The notes: a model not told the origin generated them from the sequence alone. A stretch of DNA of 64,000 nt from Klebsormidium nitens (GCA_000708835.1 DF236981.1:265006-329005); one strand, 5' to 3'. Counted from the stretch's first letter, positions 1-18,338 are shown. Numbers and translations are program-made.

Positions 1-28
1 AAACTTGAAAAAGTCGTTGAAACCTCAC

Positions 29-3000
29 TCAGGAAAGTAGCTCTCCGTTGCGTCTGTCACCATGAGGCACTCGAAGCCCCGGTCGCAGGCCTCGCGCATC
101 GTGGTCTGGACGCACACCTCGGTTGTCACCCCCCCGAACAGCAGGTGGGTCACGCCCTTGGACCTGCAAAGAGACACGAACGGAGAGTACTGAATGCTGA
201 GCCGATTTGTGATTTTCTCCCAACTCGAGTCGGATCGAGCAGTTGATATGGGTTCGGAAGTGTTTAGGGACCAGAAGATACGCGTCGAAGATTGGCCAAT
301 CGAAGAGAACGGCAAGCTTATAGTTGGATACGCCCGCCCGAACTCGCGAGTGCACGACAATTGGATGCTCCGTAACGCGCCTGACCATTCGTACTGCTGA
401 TCGTAGTCTCCGTTGTTGACGCTCTTAACCATGCGCCAGCTTACAAGCCAACAGCTGAACGGCGTGAAGGGTGGACAGCCATGCAATAAAGTGTGACGAA
501 AAACGCGGACGCTCCACTCTGAGCGACGACACATGTGAATACCTTTTAGTAAGTTTCAGATTCGACATGGAGGAAGGAAGCCAGATTGAGTGCTCGAGGC
601 TCGACAAGAGGTGAAGCACAACTTACAGAAGAAACTCGTAGATGTCGGTCTGGTAGAAAGCGCCTTTTCCGGGCTTGTGGATAGCCTACAGGTAAGGAGA
701 CTCCGAGTCAGCCTCCGGGCACGAGCGGCAGATAAAGCATTGAGGCTCGCTGTGGGCGCTTTGGAATGAATGCCGAAGCAAGTTGCAAAGAAACAGCAGT
801 GATCGCAGATGTGACAGAGAGCTAGCAAGGGACTTAGAGCTTTTATACGAGTCCCACGTGTTTCAACTCCGACGAGGCCGACAGGTTTGAAAGGCACGTC
901 ACTTCCCTGGATGTCTGCATCTGCCCGGCCCGGTAGAGAATCACGACTGATCTTTTCAATCCTTTGGGTCAGCTGTCCATATGATCGAATCACGAGCATT
1001 TGCTCCCCAGATTCACGGAGTCAAGTACCATGATTGAGACGCAAACTGCGAAGCCATACCTTCTCGTTAGGGGCCGGCGCGTTCTCGTCGACGATGCCGT
1101 TCCCTTCCTCATTTCGGACGAGGATGCGGCCGCCAATCTCGCCCTGCGTTGCCAAGAGCAGGCACGACTCAGGTCCCGGTTCCAAGCAAGATTTCGTAAC
1201 ATTCCCTCAAGGCAAATTGAGTGTTGCTGAAAGAAGGAAGCACACGCAGCTGAGTTCCCAGATCCAAAAGCTCTTTTTTTCCTAAACAAGACGACAGTGG
1301 TCTGAAATCGAGAAGCAGGACTCAACGCAGATCAACCGCCGGAACATCCCCGCGCTGGTTGACAAAGAGAGGTAGCATTGCCGCAGACACGTGCCGCTCC
1401 CAATCACGTCACGCTTACGACCGCTTCCAGACACACCACACCTTCGCGTATGAACCTCCCAATGTAGAGATTGCAACCACTCCATAAGGAGAGACAGACG
1501 CTTTGTGATTGCGCCAAAAGAGTCTACAAAGAGCGGACGGGTCACCTCATCTCCGATCCGGAGCCCGACCGGCAGCTGCCCTCGGGTGAGCTTGGCCAGC
1601 GGGGCGTCGCTCAGGTCCGGATAATGCGCCTCCAGAGTGTGGACGATGGGCATGCCGAACTCGCGAAACGTATCCTGCAGGCAAAGATATTGAAGTGAGA
1701 GTTGGATCTTGACGCGGAAAGCAACATAGAAAGTCCGAAAAACCTAGTCTGGGAGCGGAGTACTTAGGTCCCGGGTGGTGCGCCTCTAGAGTGTGGGACG
1801 ATCGGCATGCCGAACTCGCAAAACGTATCCTGTGAGCAAAGAATTTGTGGATCCTTTACCTCTGAGGCAAGAACCAAACCTAGAGGTCAGCAAAAGTCTA
1901 CTCTACCGCAGCTGTATATGCTTGATGGCGGCTTCAGGATCGAGTACCCAATCCGCTGTCAAGCGGACCGCCGAAGAGATTAGGAACAGGAACGAGAGTG
2001 CGTCTGAAGAGGGTTGTGGTGCGCTATTGCGGTCCTGGCAAAGGCAAGACACCCCGTCGCTTGAAAAGACGTCAGACGAGAATGGGAACAGAGCTGAGAC
2101 TTGCGCTCTCCTCGCAAGGCCCATCTGAATGTATCGAAGTGCAACATCTGGTTAGCGGTGCATTAGCGAAGCGAACACGACAAGATTCGAGCAGGAGAAG
2201 ACTTCAGCCTTCGATTAGGTAAAGCGAAGCGGGTGTTTGATAGTAGCACACCGAAGATCCTTCGGAGGGTCGAGCAACTGACGCACGAGCAGCAAGGACG
2301 ATGGAGCCTCAATTCAGGTTAAGAATGGCGGGTACAGATCAACAGCGAACCGGCCCGCATGGAGGGTCCACTCACCAGGAGTCGGCAAGCATACCTTTAG
2401 CGTCAGAAGATGTAGACGAAAGCGGAAGGATGTCCGCAAAAAAGTAACTAGCATGGGCGTCCGCTCACCAGGATCATTCGTACGGTAGGCACGATGGCTT
2501 GCAGCAGCTTGACGTTGTTGCCCAGCGTAGACCCAAAGCCGCCCTCCTCCACAAAGTCCCTTTGCATGTCGATCATCACCAGCGCGGTCGCCTCAACCTA
2601 GAAAGACACACCGATGATGATCAGTGAGCGACTTGTGAATCGGTGCGATTGTCGCTGGCGTTTTCGCCTCCACCTGAAGAGACACACCTATGGTTAGCAG
2701 TCCGCATCTTCGATAGTCGGTGAGAGTAAGACTGTGGCAAAGTCTTCGCTCGAACAAGCCACAAGCATACAGCGCGGTCAGTACCTGGAGGTGAAGAGAC
2801 TTACGCAACGTTCAAGGCTGCAGGCTTTCGTGCGACTAGGGCAGGGGCCTTAAGAGCGCAGTTGTCAGTCTGGTCATGTATATTCAATCGAGACGAGACT
2901 AGCAAGAGGTCAGCGTTTCAGCAGGGCAAACAAACATCATAAGCGGACGTCAGACTCTTGGACGAATTTCATCGTGACTCGAAGCTCATTGCGCATGTTT

Positions 3001-6000
3001 CAAGCTCAAAGAAGCGCTTGGTACACAATGACTTGACGCATCCAGCTACGCTGCTCCAGCTATACTTACTGGGAACGTGAACGGCCAAGGCTTGGCTCCC
3101 TCCACGGTCGCTCTCTTCATGTTTTCGTAGTTGGCCGGCAGCGGCACAACGGCCGGAACCAGAGGGTCCGGCTTTCCGATCCAGGGGACCTTCGCCCACG
3201 CCTCGTCGACCGGTTCCGGCGGGCCAGCGGATTCCGGGCTGGAGAGGCCGGAAAGAACGGCATCCAAGCTGGCGACCCAGCCGATGATCCCGCCCTGGGC
3301 CGTGATCTGAGTCAGCGACGCCGCCTTGAAGCTGCAAGAGGAACTCCAGAAGAAGCGGAAGTTAGACGCGGCATCCATCCGTTTCCGCTGAAGTAGAGTC
3401 GTTCCGCCAAAACTGCTGCTTCTGGACGTGAAAGGTGATGTGCAGCTTGAACCTGATGAAAGCGCGAGGGGTTCAACGGAAGCCGGTCCGAAGGGTCCGC
3501 CTTCGGTGAAGAGTAGGAAGCGGGCAGTTGCAGCAGGAACAAAACAAAAGGTGCATGAAGCAGCTCTGTCTTGGTCTTTGTACATTTGAGATCCCTGCTG
3601 AATCGAGATGCCTTGAGTTGCCAGCTTTTATAGGCAAGAAACCAGGTGACAAGACGACAGACAGTATCACAAGCCGACCAGGAAGAGGATGTCGCATGCA
3701 TAGTCGAGGTTTCGAAGCTACTAGCGCCCCAAATCGCACCGCAGACCTCAGCAGCCTGTTCATCTAGTTCGTTCACTTTTTCAGACTCAGCAAAGTCGTT
3801 CGGTAAGAGCTGTATAAAATAATGGAGAACGCTGCTGCTTACTCGGGGTTGTAGCTAGCGGTGCACTCGTCAACTAGGAGCGGGTCGAAGCCGCGGTCGT
3901 TGAGCTCGCGCATGACGATCTGGACCGTGATGTCGGTCTCCAGTCCGGCGACCAGCACATAGCGGATTTCCTCCTTGACCAGGAATTCGTGAACGTCTGT
4001 GGCGTGGCCGATGCCCTTGCCGGGAGTGTAGACAATCTGCCATAGGAGATGGGAAACTTAAGGGGGGGAAGGAGAAATACGTATGGATGTTGGGTTGGAT
4101 GAGAAGAAAGACCTGTGGCTGTCAGATATGGCTGATGCCATTGCCGAAAGTGAAAAGACACCTCTGAAAAGACATGGAAAGAATGGGAGGAGAAGAAAGA
4201 CAGTTCTGGATTTCTGCTTTGCAAGCGGAGTGCTATTTGAAGAAGAATGATTGGCAAGGTGGATAAGTGAAGACAAAATGGGAGAGACTGACAACCAACC
4301 ATGGTCGGTCTCCGATTTGAGGACAGCAGCCTTCCGTGATGCGATGAACTGATAGAATCTAGACTTACTCACTCACACAAGGCCTCAGCAGATTGTGTGT
4401 CCAAGTTTGAGAAGACGGATGAAATGAAGGGAATCCAGTCACATAAAAGAGGGATGGTGGGAAGCAAGAAGCAAACAAGTCGTTCAAAGGATAGACACAC
4501 GAACGTTAGAAGAGTGGGGTCAGTAACAGGGTAATCGTGCAAGCCTTAAACACGTTGGGTTTTGAAAATCTGGAAATGGAAGCCAGGTTTTAACTCCCAT
4601 GGTGCCTTTAGGACCAGCAGGGCAGTCTAAGAGAGCCTTCAAAGCTCTCCCCCAACTAAACCAGAAAAATGGTCCTTGCCAGAAAACCTCCGCGCACAGA
4701 GTAACATTTGACAAGGGGACCTACCTTCTCTCCATCTAGGGGGGCCGCATCATCGACGAACTGCGTGCCAATCTCCCCCTGAATCAGGATGCGCCCCCCT
4801 TGGGAGCCCTGCACAGAAGAGGCTGGTTTTAAAGAAAGATCCACCAACAAGCATTCGCTCAACCAGCAAGAAGAACGCTTACCAGTAGCTTCAAAGTTGA
4901 TGGCACATTCTTTTCAGAAGCTCACACTGCTAGCAATTGCGGAGGCAGATCTGTACCACCCCTGAGCCCTCACTTAAGTAGGTGCGTTGTTTGCGTGACT
5001 GCAGAAGGATCATGGCAGCAGATGACTGTGCTCTCACCTCATCCCCAATGCCGACTCCGCCAGTCTGCTTCTTGGTCTTGCTGGCCTTGGAAGGGGCCAG
5101 GTCACTCAGGTCTGGCTTGTATGCTTCTGCCACATGGACCACGGTCAGCTTTGCCTCTCTGGCTGCTTCCTGCAGAAGATTCTGTGCAAATGGTTCTGAC
5201 ATTGATGCTGAGTGGTTTGGAGCTCTTGATTGCAATTGACCAGTCCCATTTGGCCGTCAAGAAGAGGGAAGTGGCTTGAGTTGATCATAAGAGATGGCTT
5301 CTTTTGTGGTCAAATAGAAGCCACTATCAACAAAGATAATGCAGCTGAACGGAACACAGGAGACTATTTGGCAGGTAAGATATAGCATAACAAATTATGA
5401 GCCAGGTTTCATGGCACACTCACCAGGAGTTTGGCGACTTCTGGCCTGATAGATTGCACTTTTGAAAGGTCGTTCCCAAGTAGTTCCGCATAGCCCCCGG
5501 GCTCCAAGAAGTCGTGCTGCAGCTTCAGCAGCAGAAGGGCAGTTTTGCCAACCTGCATTTGATCCCCCAGATCAGCTTGGAAGTCATTCTTAAGAAAAGG
5601 AAACCACCAGACAGAGGAGAGCTTTAGACGGATCCGCTGGCCTACTGGCAGCACCTTGTACTGCTCTCAAAGGTTGATACAGGTGCTTAGCTCAGGTCTT
5701 GCCTTGAATTCTACCTGCCTCCAAATGTTGATTGCACAAAGCGCAGTCCCCAAGCAGCTGGGGTCAACACAGATTCTTCTATAGTGGAGATGACACATCT
5801 GGGGCTGGGAGTGACTGATGATGCTTACTGGCGACTTGAAGTCTCGTGGCTGTGCTTTGATGACATACTCCATGCCTGTGAGAAAGTTCTGCAATGCAAA
5901 GCGACGGTTGAATCCCATAAGAGATACATTGGACAAAGAAAATAAAGAAGGGGCATTGGCTGGAATCGCTGCGATGACCAAAGAGTTTTGCTTCTATCTA

Positions 6001-6287
6001 CTTAAGATTGGACTGTGTGACTTTACAGGGCACCTGCTGTGGGAAATTGTGCAGCCAGGTTGAAATGCAGAGCGTACCTGCACTTCTCATACATTTCTGT
6101 TCAAACCCCTGGACTCCTTACTACATTGCACCTTACATTTGACAGAGTCTGTCATGAGCAGTCCTACTTTTCTTATTTCATAACTCACCAGATTGAATGT
6201 TGTGATCTTGTGGCACTTGAGCTCGTAGTACTGGGCACCCCGTCCAGGCAAGAAGCCGCAATCCTGGAGCAGAACCTCACACAAGGA
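29..6287 (-). CDS. Tandem double isochorismatase-like (cysteine hydrolase) protein, 3' end outside window
   Basis: Exons read downward: 6287-6189, 5888-5829, 5552-5424, 5181-5038, 4808-4725, 4036-3843, 3331-3070, 2597-2469, 1674-1546, 1143-1060, 685-627 and 163-29, all phase-compatible. The protein has two isochorismatase-fold modules joined by a linker encoded at 3331-3070. Module 2 has the family catalytic triad: Asp in [11 protein letters not shown], Lys in HKPGKGAF and Cys in [13 protein letters not shown]. This suits amidohydrolases of the biuret/ureidoacrylate/nicotinamidase superfamily; the substrate cannot be read from sequence. Module 1 reads [10 protein letters not shown] and [12 protein letters not shown], so Asp is Lys and Cys is Thr, while PGKG is kept; it is probably non-catalytic. 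The C-terminal part lies left of base 29, where the exon ends at a GTGAGG donor. The first exon is uncertain: no ATG was placed, and 6287-6189 is the weakest exon. The 5888-5829 exon resembles the linker end that precedes module 2, which supports it. Confidence 0.85.
1764..1840 (-). repeat. Degenerate copy of the 1674 exon edge (pseudo-exon)
   Basis: About 75 bp match 1611-1685 at roughly 80% identity, including the acceptor (CACAG before GATACG) and the [11 protein letters not shown]-coding stretch. A one-base insertion breaks the frame. It lies in the intron just upstream of the true exon, in the same orientation. Confidence 0.75.
2591..2700 (-). repeat. Short duplicated acceptor edge of the 2597 exon
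   Basis: The true edge at 2591-2615 and a copy at 2669-2693 share acceptor-flank sequence and the first nine exon bases (GTTGAGGCG versus GTGGAGGCG). The copy is short, so the match is weak. Confidence 0.4.
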
Positions 6288-7844
6288 CTGAAGGCGTTTG
6301 TGCAATCAGTGGTCCCTACAATGTTGCAACGGCCGCCGTTATGGGAAGACCAAGCACAGCTGAAGGCAGCACGGCAGGTGGTAGACGTGGCTAAAGAGAA
6401 GAAAGGGACTTCTCAACTATGGAGTTGAAAGAAAATGCAGGTGGGCCAAGCCGTTGTAGTCTGCTTGCAGAGATACAGCAGCTCGCAAATGGCTCCGTCT
6501 TGCAGAAGGCCGGAAAGATCAAGCTCGGAGTGGATGAAGAGTTGCATTCAGGTAAAATGCGTCCAGTGCACATCTGGCTAGAGAAGCATATATGTGCTCG
6601 CATTGCCCTGCAGCCTGCATGCCTGACTGCAGTGCCCAATGCCGCTACATCATGGCTCTGATTCTTGGCATGAGGCGCACAGAGTCAGACTCAGACTCAG
6701 AGCTGTACGTATTAACAGTACCAGGTACCTGAATTCTGATCAAGAGGCAGAGACTAGACTCTGGAGTCCATGTGAGGCGTGCTGCCGTGCATCATGATTT
6801 ACGGTCGCCCAAAAATGGCCACAATTGCACTGTTTTGCACATGCTCATTGCTATTCACGGCAGGGCACGACCGTACACAAAGTGAGTACCCACGGTAGGT
6901 ACGCCGAAGCGGCGACTTGTTCCCCTTGTTCTGCACATGCCGCACTACCTATGCCGCAATCATTCCGGATACAATCCGCCGAAGCCCTGCGGAACGCAAG
7001 AGCACACACGACGGGTGGCCGGAAAACGGAACGCCGTTAGGCGGCGATCATATATCTTTTGTCCTCTTTTTCTAAATCTTGACACTTTAATCATTCAAGC
7101 GCTCTTCCTTTCACTCATACGATTCCTTGGGGTATCATATTTGAGTGTCAAGATATAGATGCGCAAATACAAGATAAAAGGCAATGGGGGACTCGAGAGG
7201 CTCAAGATTCCGGTTCCAGGCACAATTTCCGTTCAATTGATACAAGGCGCTTTCACGCCTGCAATTCGCCCTTCTGTCGTGCATGGGACTGCAGCTGGGT
7301 TTCTGCCAAATTCTGGTGGTCCTTTTGCTGAGGAGCACCCTTTCTGGCTGAAGATCACCTTAGCCTGCATGAGACCGTCTTCAACAAGATTTGCGGAGCG
7401 CTTAGTGGGTTGCTTCAAGCGCCCACTCGAATTAGGATTAGGGTTTGCAGCAACTTATTGTTTAGAAAGCTTGCAGAAAATTTGATTGCCCACATTGGGC
7501 TACAGCTGCTATTTTGGATTTGCCCTCCTAGCTGGCAGTTATATTGAGAAAGGGTTGAGAACTACAAAATGATTTGACCAACCGCTGAGCTGGCGGAACT
7601 GAACGGTCAGGAGATCATCAACCAAGCGCATGCAGCTGATTAAACTAACAGAATGCTGAGCAACCCTGATTTCTCATCAGCGTGCTCCTAGCCGTGTTGA
7701 CGCTCACACCAATTCTTTACATGATTGCTGAAACCTTGTTGAGCAGCGCTTAGCCAGGCATACTTACAGTCAAGACCACATTCCCAGATTGTAAGTCTAC
7801 ATAAGGGCACGGCCAACCAGAAATTACTTACCCAGCAAACCAGA
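6288..7844. other. Shared 5' region of two divergent genes
   Basis: This stretch separates the leftward hydrolase gene from the rightward PAQR gene and should hold both promoters and the missing 5' exon(s) of the hydrolase. Open frames occur on both strands at 6189-6660. On the plus strand there is a 75-codon frame ending at 6428 and an ATG frame at 6419 that ends at a possible GTAAAA donor. On the minus strand there is an ATG frame near 6550. None could be tied to a family. From 6700 to 7840 I see no gene. Confidence 0.4.
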
Positions 7845-10800
7845 ATGGTACTCAAGGTTGACCAGCCCTCGGTCGTGAGCTGCTCGGGCAGGTTGCACAG
7901 CCCCGGGTTACGGCAGCGGTTATCAGATGGGTGAGCTTTCTCCACACCGGAAGCAGTCTTGAGTGCTCCAAGCTCAGAACTTCTAGATTCTCAAGATTCT
8001 CATGTCGAAAGCTTCCCTTCAATGAAACCCACAAGACGCAATTTCTCTTTGCTGTTAGTCTTTCCAAGGTGGAACATAGCTTTGCGTCTTGTTGCCCTAC
8101 AAGTACAAAGGGCTCAGCCCCAAGATTGAAGGATCGCACGAAGCACATTGCGAGCCATACTCGGGCGTTCATGTTGTGCCCTTTTAAATCTTATTAAAGC
8201 TCTGTTGTGTAGGTCGGCCTCCCTCCAGAAGCAAGTGCGACTTTTCTGCTACCATGAGCTGCCGGACTGGTGCAAAGGCAACGAGTACATCCTGCGCCAC
8301 TACCGGGCAGACTGGCCGCTGACTCGAACTATACTCAGCGTGTTTGAGGTCCACAACGAAACGCTCAACATCTGGACGTAAGGGATAACTCATCTGCCCC
8401 CGAGTGATGGACTTTTCCCCTGTCGTTCTGCTGTTCGTCATCCTCCGGCCTGTAATGTCTTTCAACAACTTCCTCCTCAGTATGTCTTGGGATTGGTTGG
8501 TGACAATATGTAGTCAGTGGTATTGGACATGAAAATTCTCTTGGACGCACTCATGGGATCATGCTACACTTGCATTTGAAGTATGTGTTACAGCGTCCTG
8601 CGGAGTCGAACACTTTTCTTCACGCTTTCACCAGAAGCAGGACCCCCCCCTCTTCCCCTACTTGTTTCTTACTCAGCCTTGATTGCAGTCCTCGCCTCTT
8701 CTGTGTTCTGATACTGTGCCCAACAGCGCGCCCCCTCCCTGCAGGCACTTGCTGGGCTTCATCCTCTTTGCCTGGCTGACCTATATTGCAGTGCTTGAGC
8801 ATCCGGGCTTCGCTTCCACAAGCTCTGGCGCTCAAAGCATCGTCACTACTCAGCAGGTGAGACAGGTTCCAGCAGTCGGCGAGAGAAGCCTGGGTTCACT
8901 GCTCCGGTTCTTATCCCCGTTTGTCTTGGCTTTCCGTATTCATCTTGAGCATGGGGCAGTGACGAATCTCGCTCAAGCAAGCCCTTTAAGCATCCTGCCA
9001 CAATAAACTTACAGAAGGAGAGAACTCAACCCGTTCTTCAGAGGCCGTTTTCTGCCCCGCATCTGTTCAGCTTTCAGGAGACTCTCCCGTTCCGCCCGCT
9101 CCGATGTTGCATTCAATCCGCGCACAATGTATCTCCGCAATGAGGCGTTCTGAGCATCTGACACCATACTTCCTACCTTTCGAGTTTGTACGCGTTTCCC
9201 CAAGCCACCTGTTTTTCCTTGCAGTCTCTCGTGGTTCGTCCTTCTCTTGCCCCCTCTCCAGTTGGCACGGCCCGCTTGTATTCAATCCGTCCTGTTCCAA
9301 TCAGCAACGTTCTCTTCACCTCTTATTCAACCTGGATCACTCTCTTGCGCTGCATCGGATTGATCACCAAACCAAAGCTCACAATGTTCCCTCGGACGCA
9401 GCACCTTCCCTCGACCTCTCCACCGGCTTCCCGTCTTGGTGTCTCCAAACTACTCGTTTCACTCATAACGAATGTTCTTACTCACTAAACCGACTGATCA
9501 CTAACCCGAAGCTCACCTTGACCCCCAGCCCCCACGACCTCTCCATCCGTTTCCTTCTCACTGTCAGCACAATCCCTTATTCTACATGATAGATCATCAA
9601 CCCAAAACTTACTCTCGTCTCCGAGGCGCGGCACTTTCCCCCCGACCTCTCCACCAGTCTCCTTCTCACCTCTCAGCCCAATCCCTTTTTTGACAGGTTA
9701 ACCACTGCCCAAGGAACTCTCGTTTCCCAGGCGCAGCACTCCCCCATCGACCTCTCCATCAGGGGGGAAATGTTTGCGCTCCTCTTCAGCTCTTCAAAGC
9801 ACTCGTTTTGCCGATTGCTTATAATAATTTTGCTTATAGCTAACCCGAAATTCACCCTGACCCTCCAGGCGTATAACCTCCCCCCCGACCTCTCCACCGA
9901 CCTCCCGGGCCCATTCCCCGGGCTCTTTTCCCACTCATCCGTCCCCCGGTGGCCGCTCTTTGTGTTCCTCTGGGGGGCCATGGTCTGCCTGCTGACCAGC
10001 GCTTCCTGCCACTGGTTCTGCTGCCACTGCCAAACAACAAATTCCATCGTCTGGAAGCTGGACTACCTAGCGATCGCGGGCCTCGTGTGCACGTCGTTCT
10101 TCCCGCCTGTGTATTACGTGAGTGGTCTCCATCGTCTTCACTTACCTGCATCCCTTCTTTTCCCGCCTGTATGTTACGTGAGTGGTCTTCATAGTTTGTT
10201 ACATTGATACATTGTTGCTTCCTTGTTAGACCGCGTGTGAGGAGCAGGGTTGTAAAAAGTCGTTCTGTAAATTTGGTCCCGCCCTGAAGGCGATCAGCTC
10301 CAACCATGGAACGTGAGCCGTTTGATCAGCGAGGTGCATGCGTCGAACGGGCCGAGTGCTGAAAACGGCCTAAATCGAAGTTGGTTAAGCCGGCCAGGTT
10401 GACAGAACCAGTCGTAAGTCAGTTCTTTGTACTCTGAGAAGGAGAGAAGACAAGGCAAACTGACGTATAGCAAATGATCAGCACCTTGTCACGGATTTGA
10501 CATGGTGACGAGTCGTGGAACTCATACCACTTCTGATGCTGATTGCGCTTTCAACTCCGCGACCCACGTATCGGGCGCGGCACCCCAAGCGATGTAGTGA
10601 ACAATTACAGCCAGTGAACAGGAACAGCCAGTGGACAGTAACGGAGACGGGTAGGATTAGTTCGGGGTTTAGGGTGGGTACGGGTGCGGAGCGGGTGCGG
10701 AGCGGGTGATCTTTTGGGTTAGGATTTTTGGTAAACCCAACATGCTTACTCTACACTAGATCGTGCATTACGTGGGCTGCCACACCTGTGCTCGAGGCGC

Positions 10801-11378
10801 TGGGCTGCATCACACGGAAGGTGGATGACAACGGCTTTGTGAAACGGTGAAGCGCACATGTTTTATCTTTGTCACCGGACCTCGTTTGCGGTCACCGTGG
10901 GTCCATCTTCATCATGTCGCTGAGGAATGCGTTTCGTTTCTGACAGGCCTTCATGTGCGAGCCCGTTTGGCGGAACATGTACCTATCCGCGATCGTCATC
11001 CTGAGCCTAGCAACCGGGGTCATCTCACTATTCCCAAAATTCAACCACCCGACCTACCAGCCGTTGCGCGCCGGCGTCTTTTCGGGGATGGCCCTTTCCG
11101 GAATCGTGCCCTGCCTGCATAAGGCGGCGTTCCTGCACCCGGAGCCGATAGCTTATTTCACCACGGCGGCCGAGCTGGCCATGGGGTTTGTATACCTTAT
11201 CGGCGCGGTCGTATATGCGACGAAAGTGCCCGAGAAGTGGCTCCCCGGGCGGTTTGATATCATCGGGCACAGCCATCAGATATTGCACGTGCTTGTGGTT
11301 GTCGGCGCGTGTATTCATTACAACACGGCGTGGGCTTACGTCACTTGGCGGGAGCAGTCGTCGTGTGTTCCCAAGTAA
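7845..11378 (+). CDS. Heptahelical transmembrane protein (PAQR / hemolysin III / HHP family)
   Basis: Exons 7845-7930, 8213-8377, 8745-8856, 9869-10117 and 10947-11378 give 1044 bp, 347 aa plus stop, with phases agreeing throughout. The start ATG at 7845 opens a 29-residue N-terminus that ends in phase 2, as exon 2 requires. The family signature follows: YHELPDW, ILRHYR, HNETLNIWTH, then seven membrane segments. The zinc-site residues of PAQR proteins are visible: Ser and His in TSASCHW, Asp in WKLDYLAIAGL, and HxxxH in GHSHQILHVLV near the C-terminus. In plants this family (HHP1-5) resembles adiponectin receptors and is linked to ABA, sugar and sterol signalling; a ceramidase-like hydrolase activity is known for the animal members. 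An integral membrane location is expected. Introns 3 and 4 carry duplicated edges of the 9869-10117 exon. Confidence 0.93.
9359..9905 (+). repeat. Five-unit array of the 9869 exon acceptor edge (4 degenerate copies plus the true edge)
   Basis: Units near 9359-9430, 9491-9560, 9590-9672 and 9700-9765 resemble the true edge at 9831-9905. Each carries a pattern like AACCCGAAGCTCACC, then C-rich sequence, then CCCGACCTCTCCACC. Spacing is roughly 100-140 bp. All lie in the intron just upstream of the exon and in the same orientation. Some copies keep CAG at the splice position. Confidence 0.8.
10100..10200 (+). repeat. Duplicated donor edge of the 9869-10117 exon
   Basis: The exon end and donor at 10104-10140 (CCCGCCTGTGTATTAC, then GTGAGTGGTC) recur at 10158-10195 with few changes. 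The copy includes an intact GTGAGT, giving a second potential donor about 50 bp downstream. Confidence 0.75.
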
Positions 11379-12643
11379 GACAGGTACTGCAGCTGGCGGT
11401 CAAAACATGATCGTAACAGCTCGAGGTTCGGGGTAGATTTTTAATGGATGCATTGTCCACAGCATTTATGCTTGATAATAGCAGGTGATTCTTTCATGCA
11501 GACACCAGCGAGAGGCATTGACCAGATATTGGCCTGCACGGTCATCATCAGGTAGCGGGTTGTGTAAACTAACGTTCCTTAGATCTAAGATGAGCATCAG
11601 CGGACTTTCCTGAGATCAGTGGAAAGCTAGAAATCCTCAGCCCAGCAAGCTGGACAGTACTTGTTCATTCGTTTAATCCGGGTTGAAAGTAGAAATAAGG
11701 TAGTGCGGCCACTCTTGTGATGCACTACTTTGCAATCGTGTACTTGATGTCAAAAAGTTATGAGAAACATGATTGCAGGCGAATCACAATCAAGTGCAAC
11801 CAACTCAACGGACCGTTTCCGACATGCAAGTGTGTGCATGGGCGCCGGTCACCCATGCAAAATCCGATTACTTGAGTCGCAGGCTTATCGTTAAGCAGAT
11901 GTACACGCGATTGTTGCATGATCACGGCGGTGCATGGCATGTCAGCGACTTGAATTATGTCCAAATGCATGATAAGTGACTATGTTTCATACAAACGTAG
12001 CACGTTGCGCGTACTGATGGCCGGTTTGAGAGCAAGGGACGTATTGCGCATTCGATATCACTCTAGTGACCATGCGACAACAAGACCATCAAGTGAAAGG
12101 CCCGCCGACATATGCATGACATGAGTTCAACCGTAATGATGCGGCAGGACGCGTACTCAGTGCGTCATTACTCAGCCGTATCTCGATCCGCGGGAGCAAC
12201 TCAACACGTTATAGTAACGCCAATGGGCGCATATGCTGGCGTTATCTACTGAGCGTTGACACATATGCATGGCTGGCCGCACGAGCTAGTGCCTCGGCGC
12301 CCTATAGATCCGTGCATGTGCAGCTAGTACTAGAATCACCGAGGGCCGATATCTACCGCCAATTGTGAGCTCGATCTCCCAGAGCTCAACCACTCAGTCT
12401 GGCATTGTGGAGGAATGAGTGTTATCGAACTAAGCGCGCATGCACCCAGCCATCTGTCTTAAGCTTGCCGGCTGAAGCTAAAGCAGGCGCCACACGGTGC
12501 AGACAATCTGAAGCAGCGAGTCAGCCAGTCAACAATTAATGAAAGAGCGTACAAGGCGTACAATCAGTCTGTGGCTTTGTAAGTAGATGAGTTCGATCCT
12601 GGATGTGCTCGAAATAAATGATCAATACTAAGTCGGAGAATAA
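11379..12643. other. Intergenic, no gene recognised
   Basis: No convincing coding frame or RNA gene. From about 11750 to 12560 the sequence is rich in short palindromic words such as GCATGC, TGCATG and ATGCAT and looks like a decayed element, but no terminal repeats or coding remnants were found. Confidence 0.4.

Positions 12644-18338
<5,695 letters not shown>

Noticed and set aside
10761-10846. Possible extra PAQR exon after TACACTAG
   Set aside because: Splicing exon 10117 directly to 10947 gives the continuous family sequence VYYAFMCEP; inserting this piece would break it.
11750-12560. Possible mobile element in the TGCATG-rich stretch, with a similar look at 57650-58100
   Set aside because: No terminal repeats, target duplication or coding remnant could be seen by eye; word enrichment alone is not enough.
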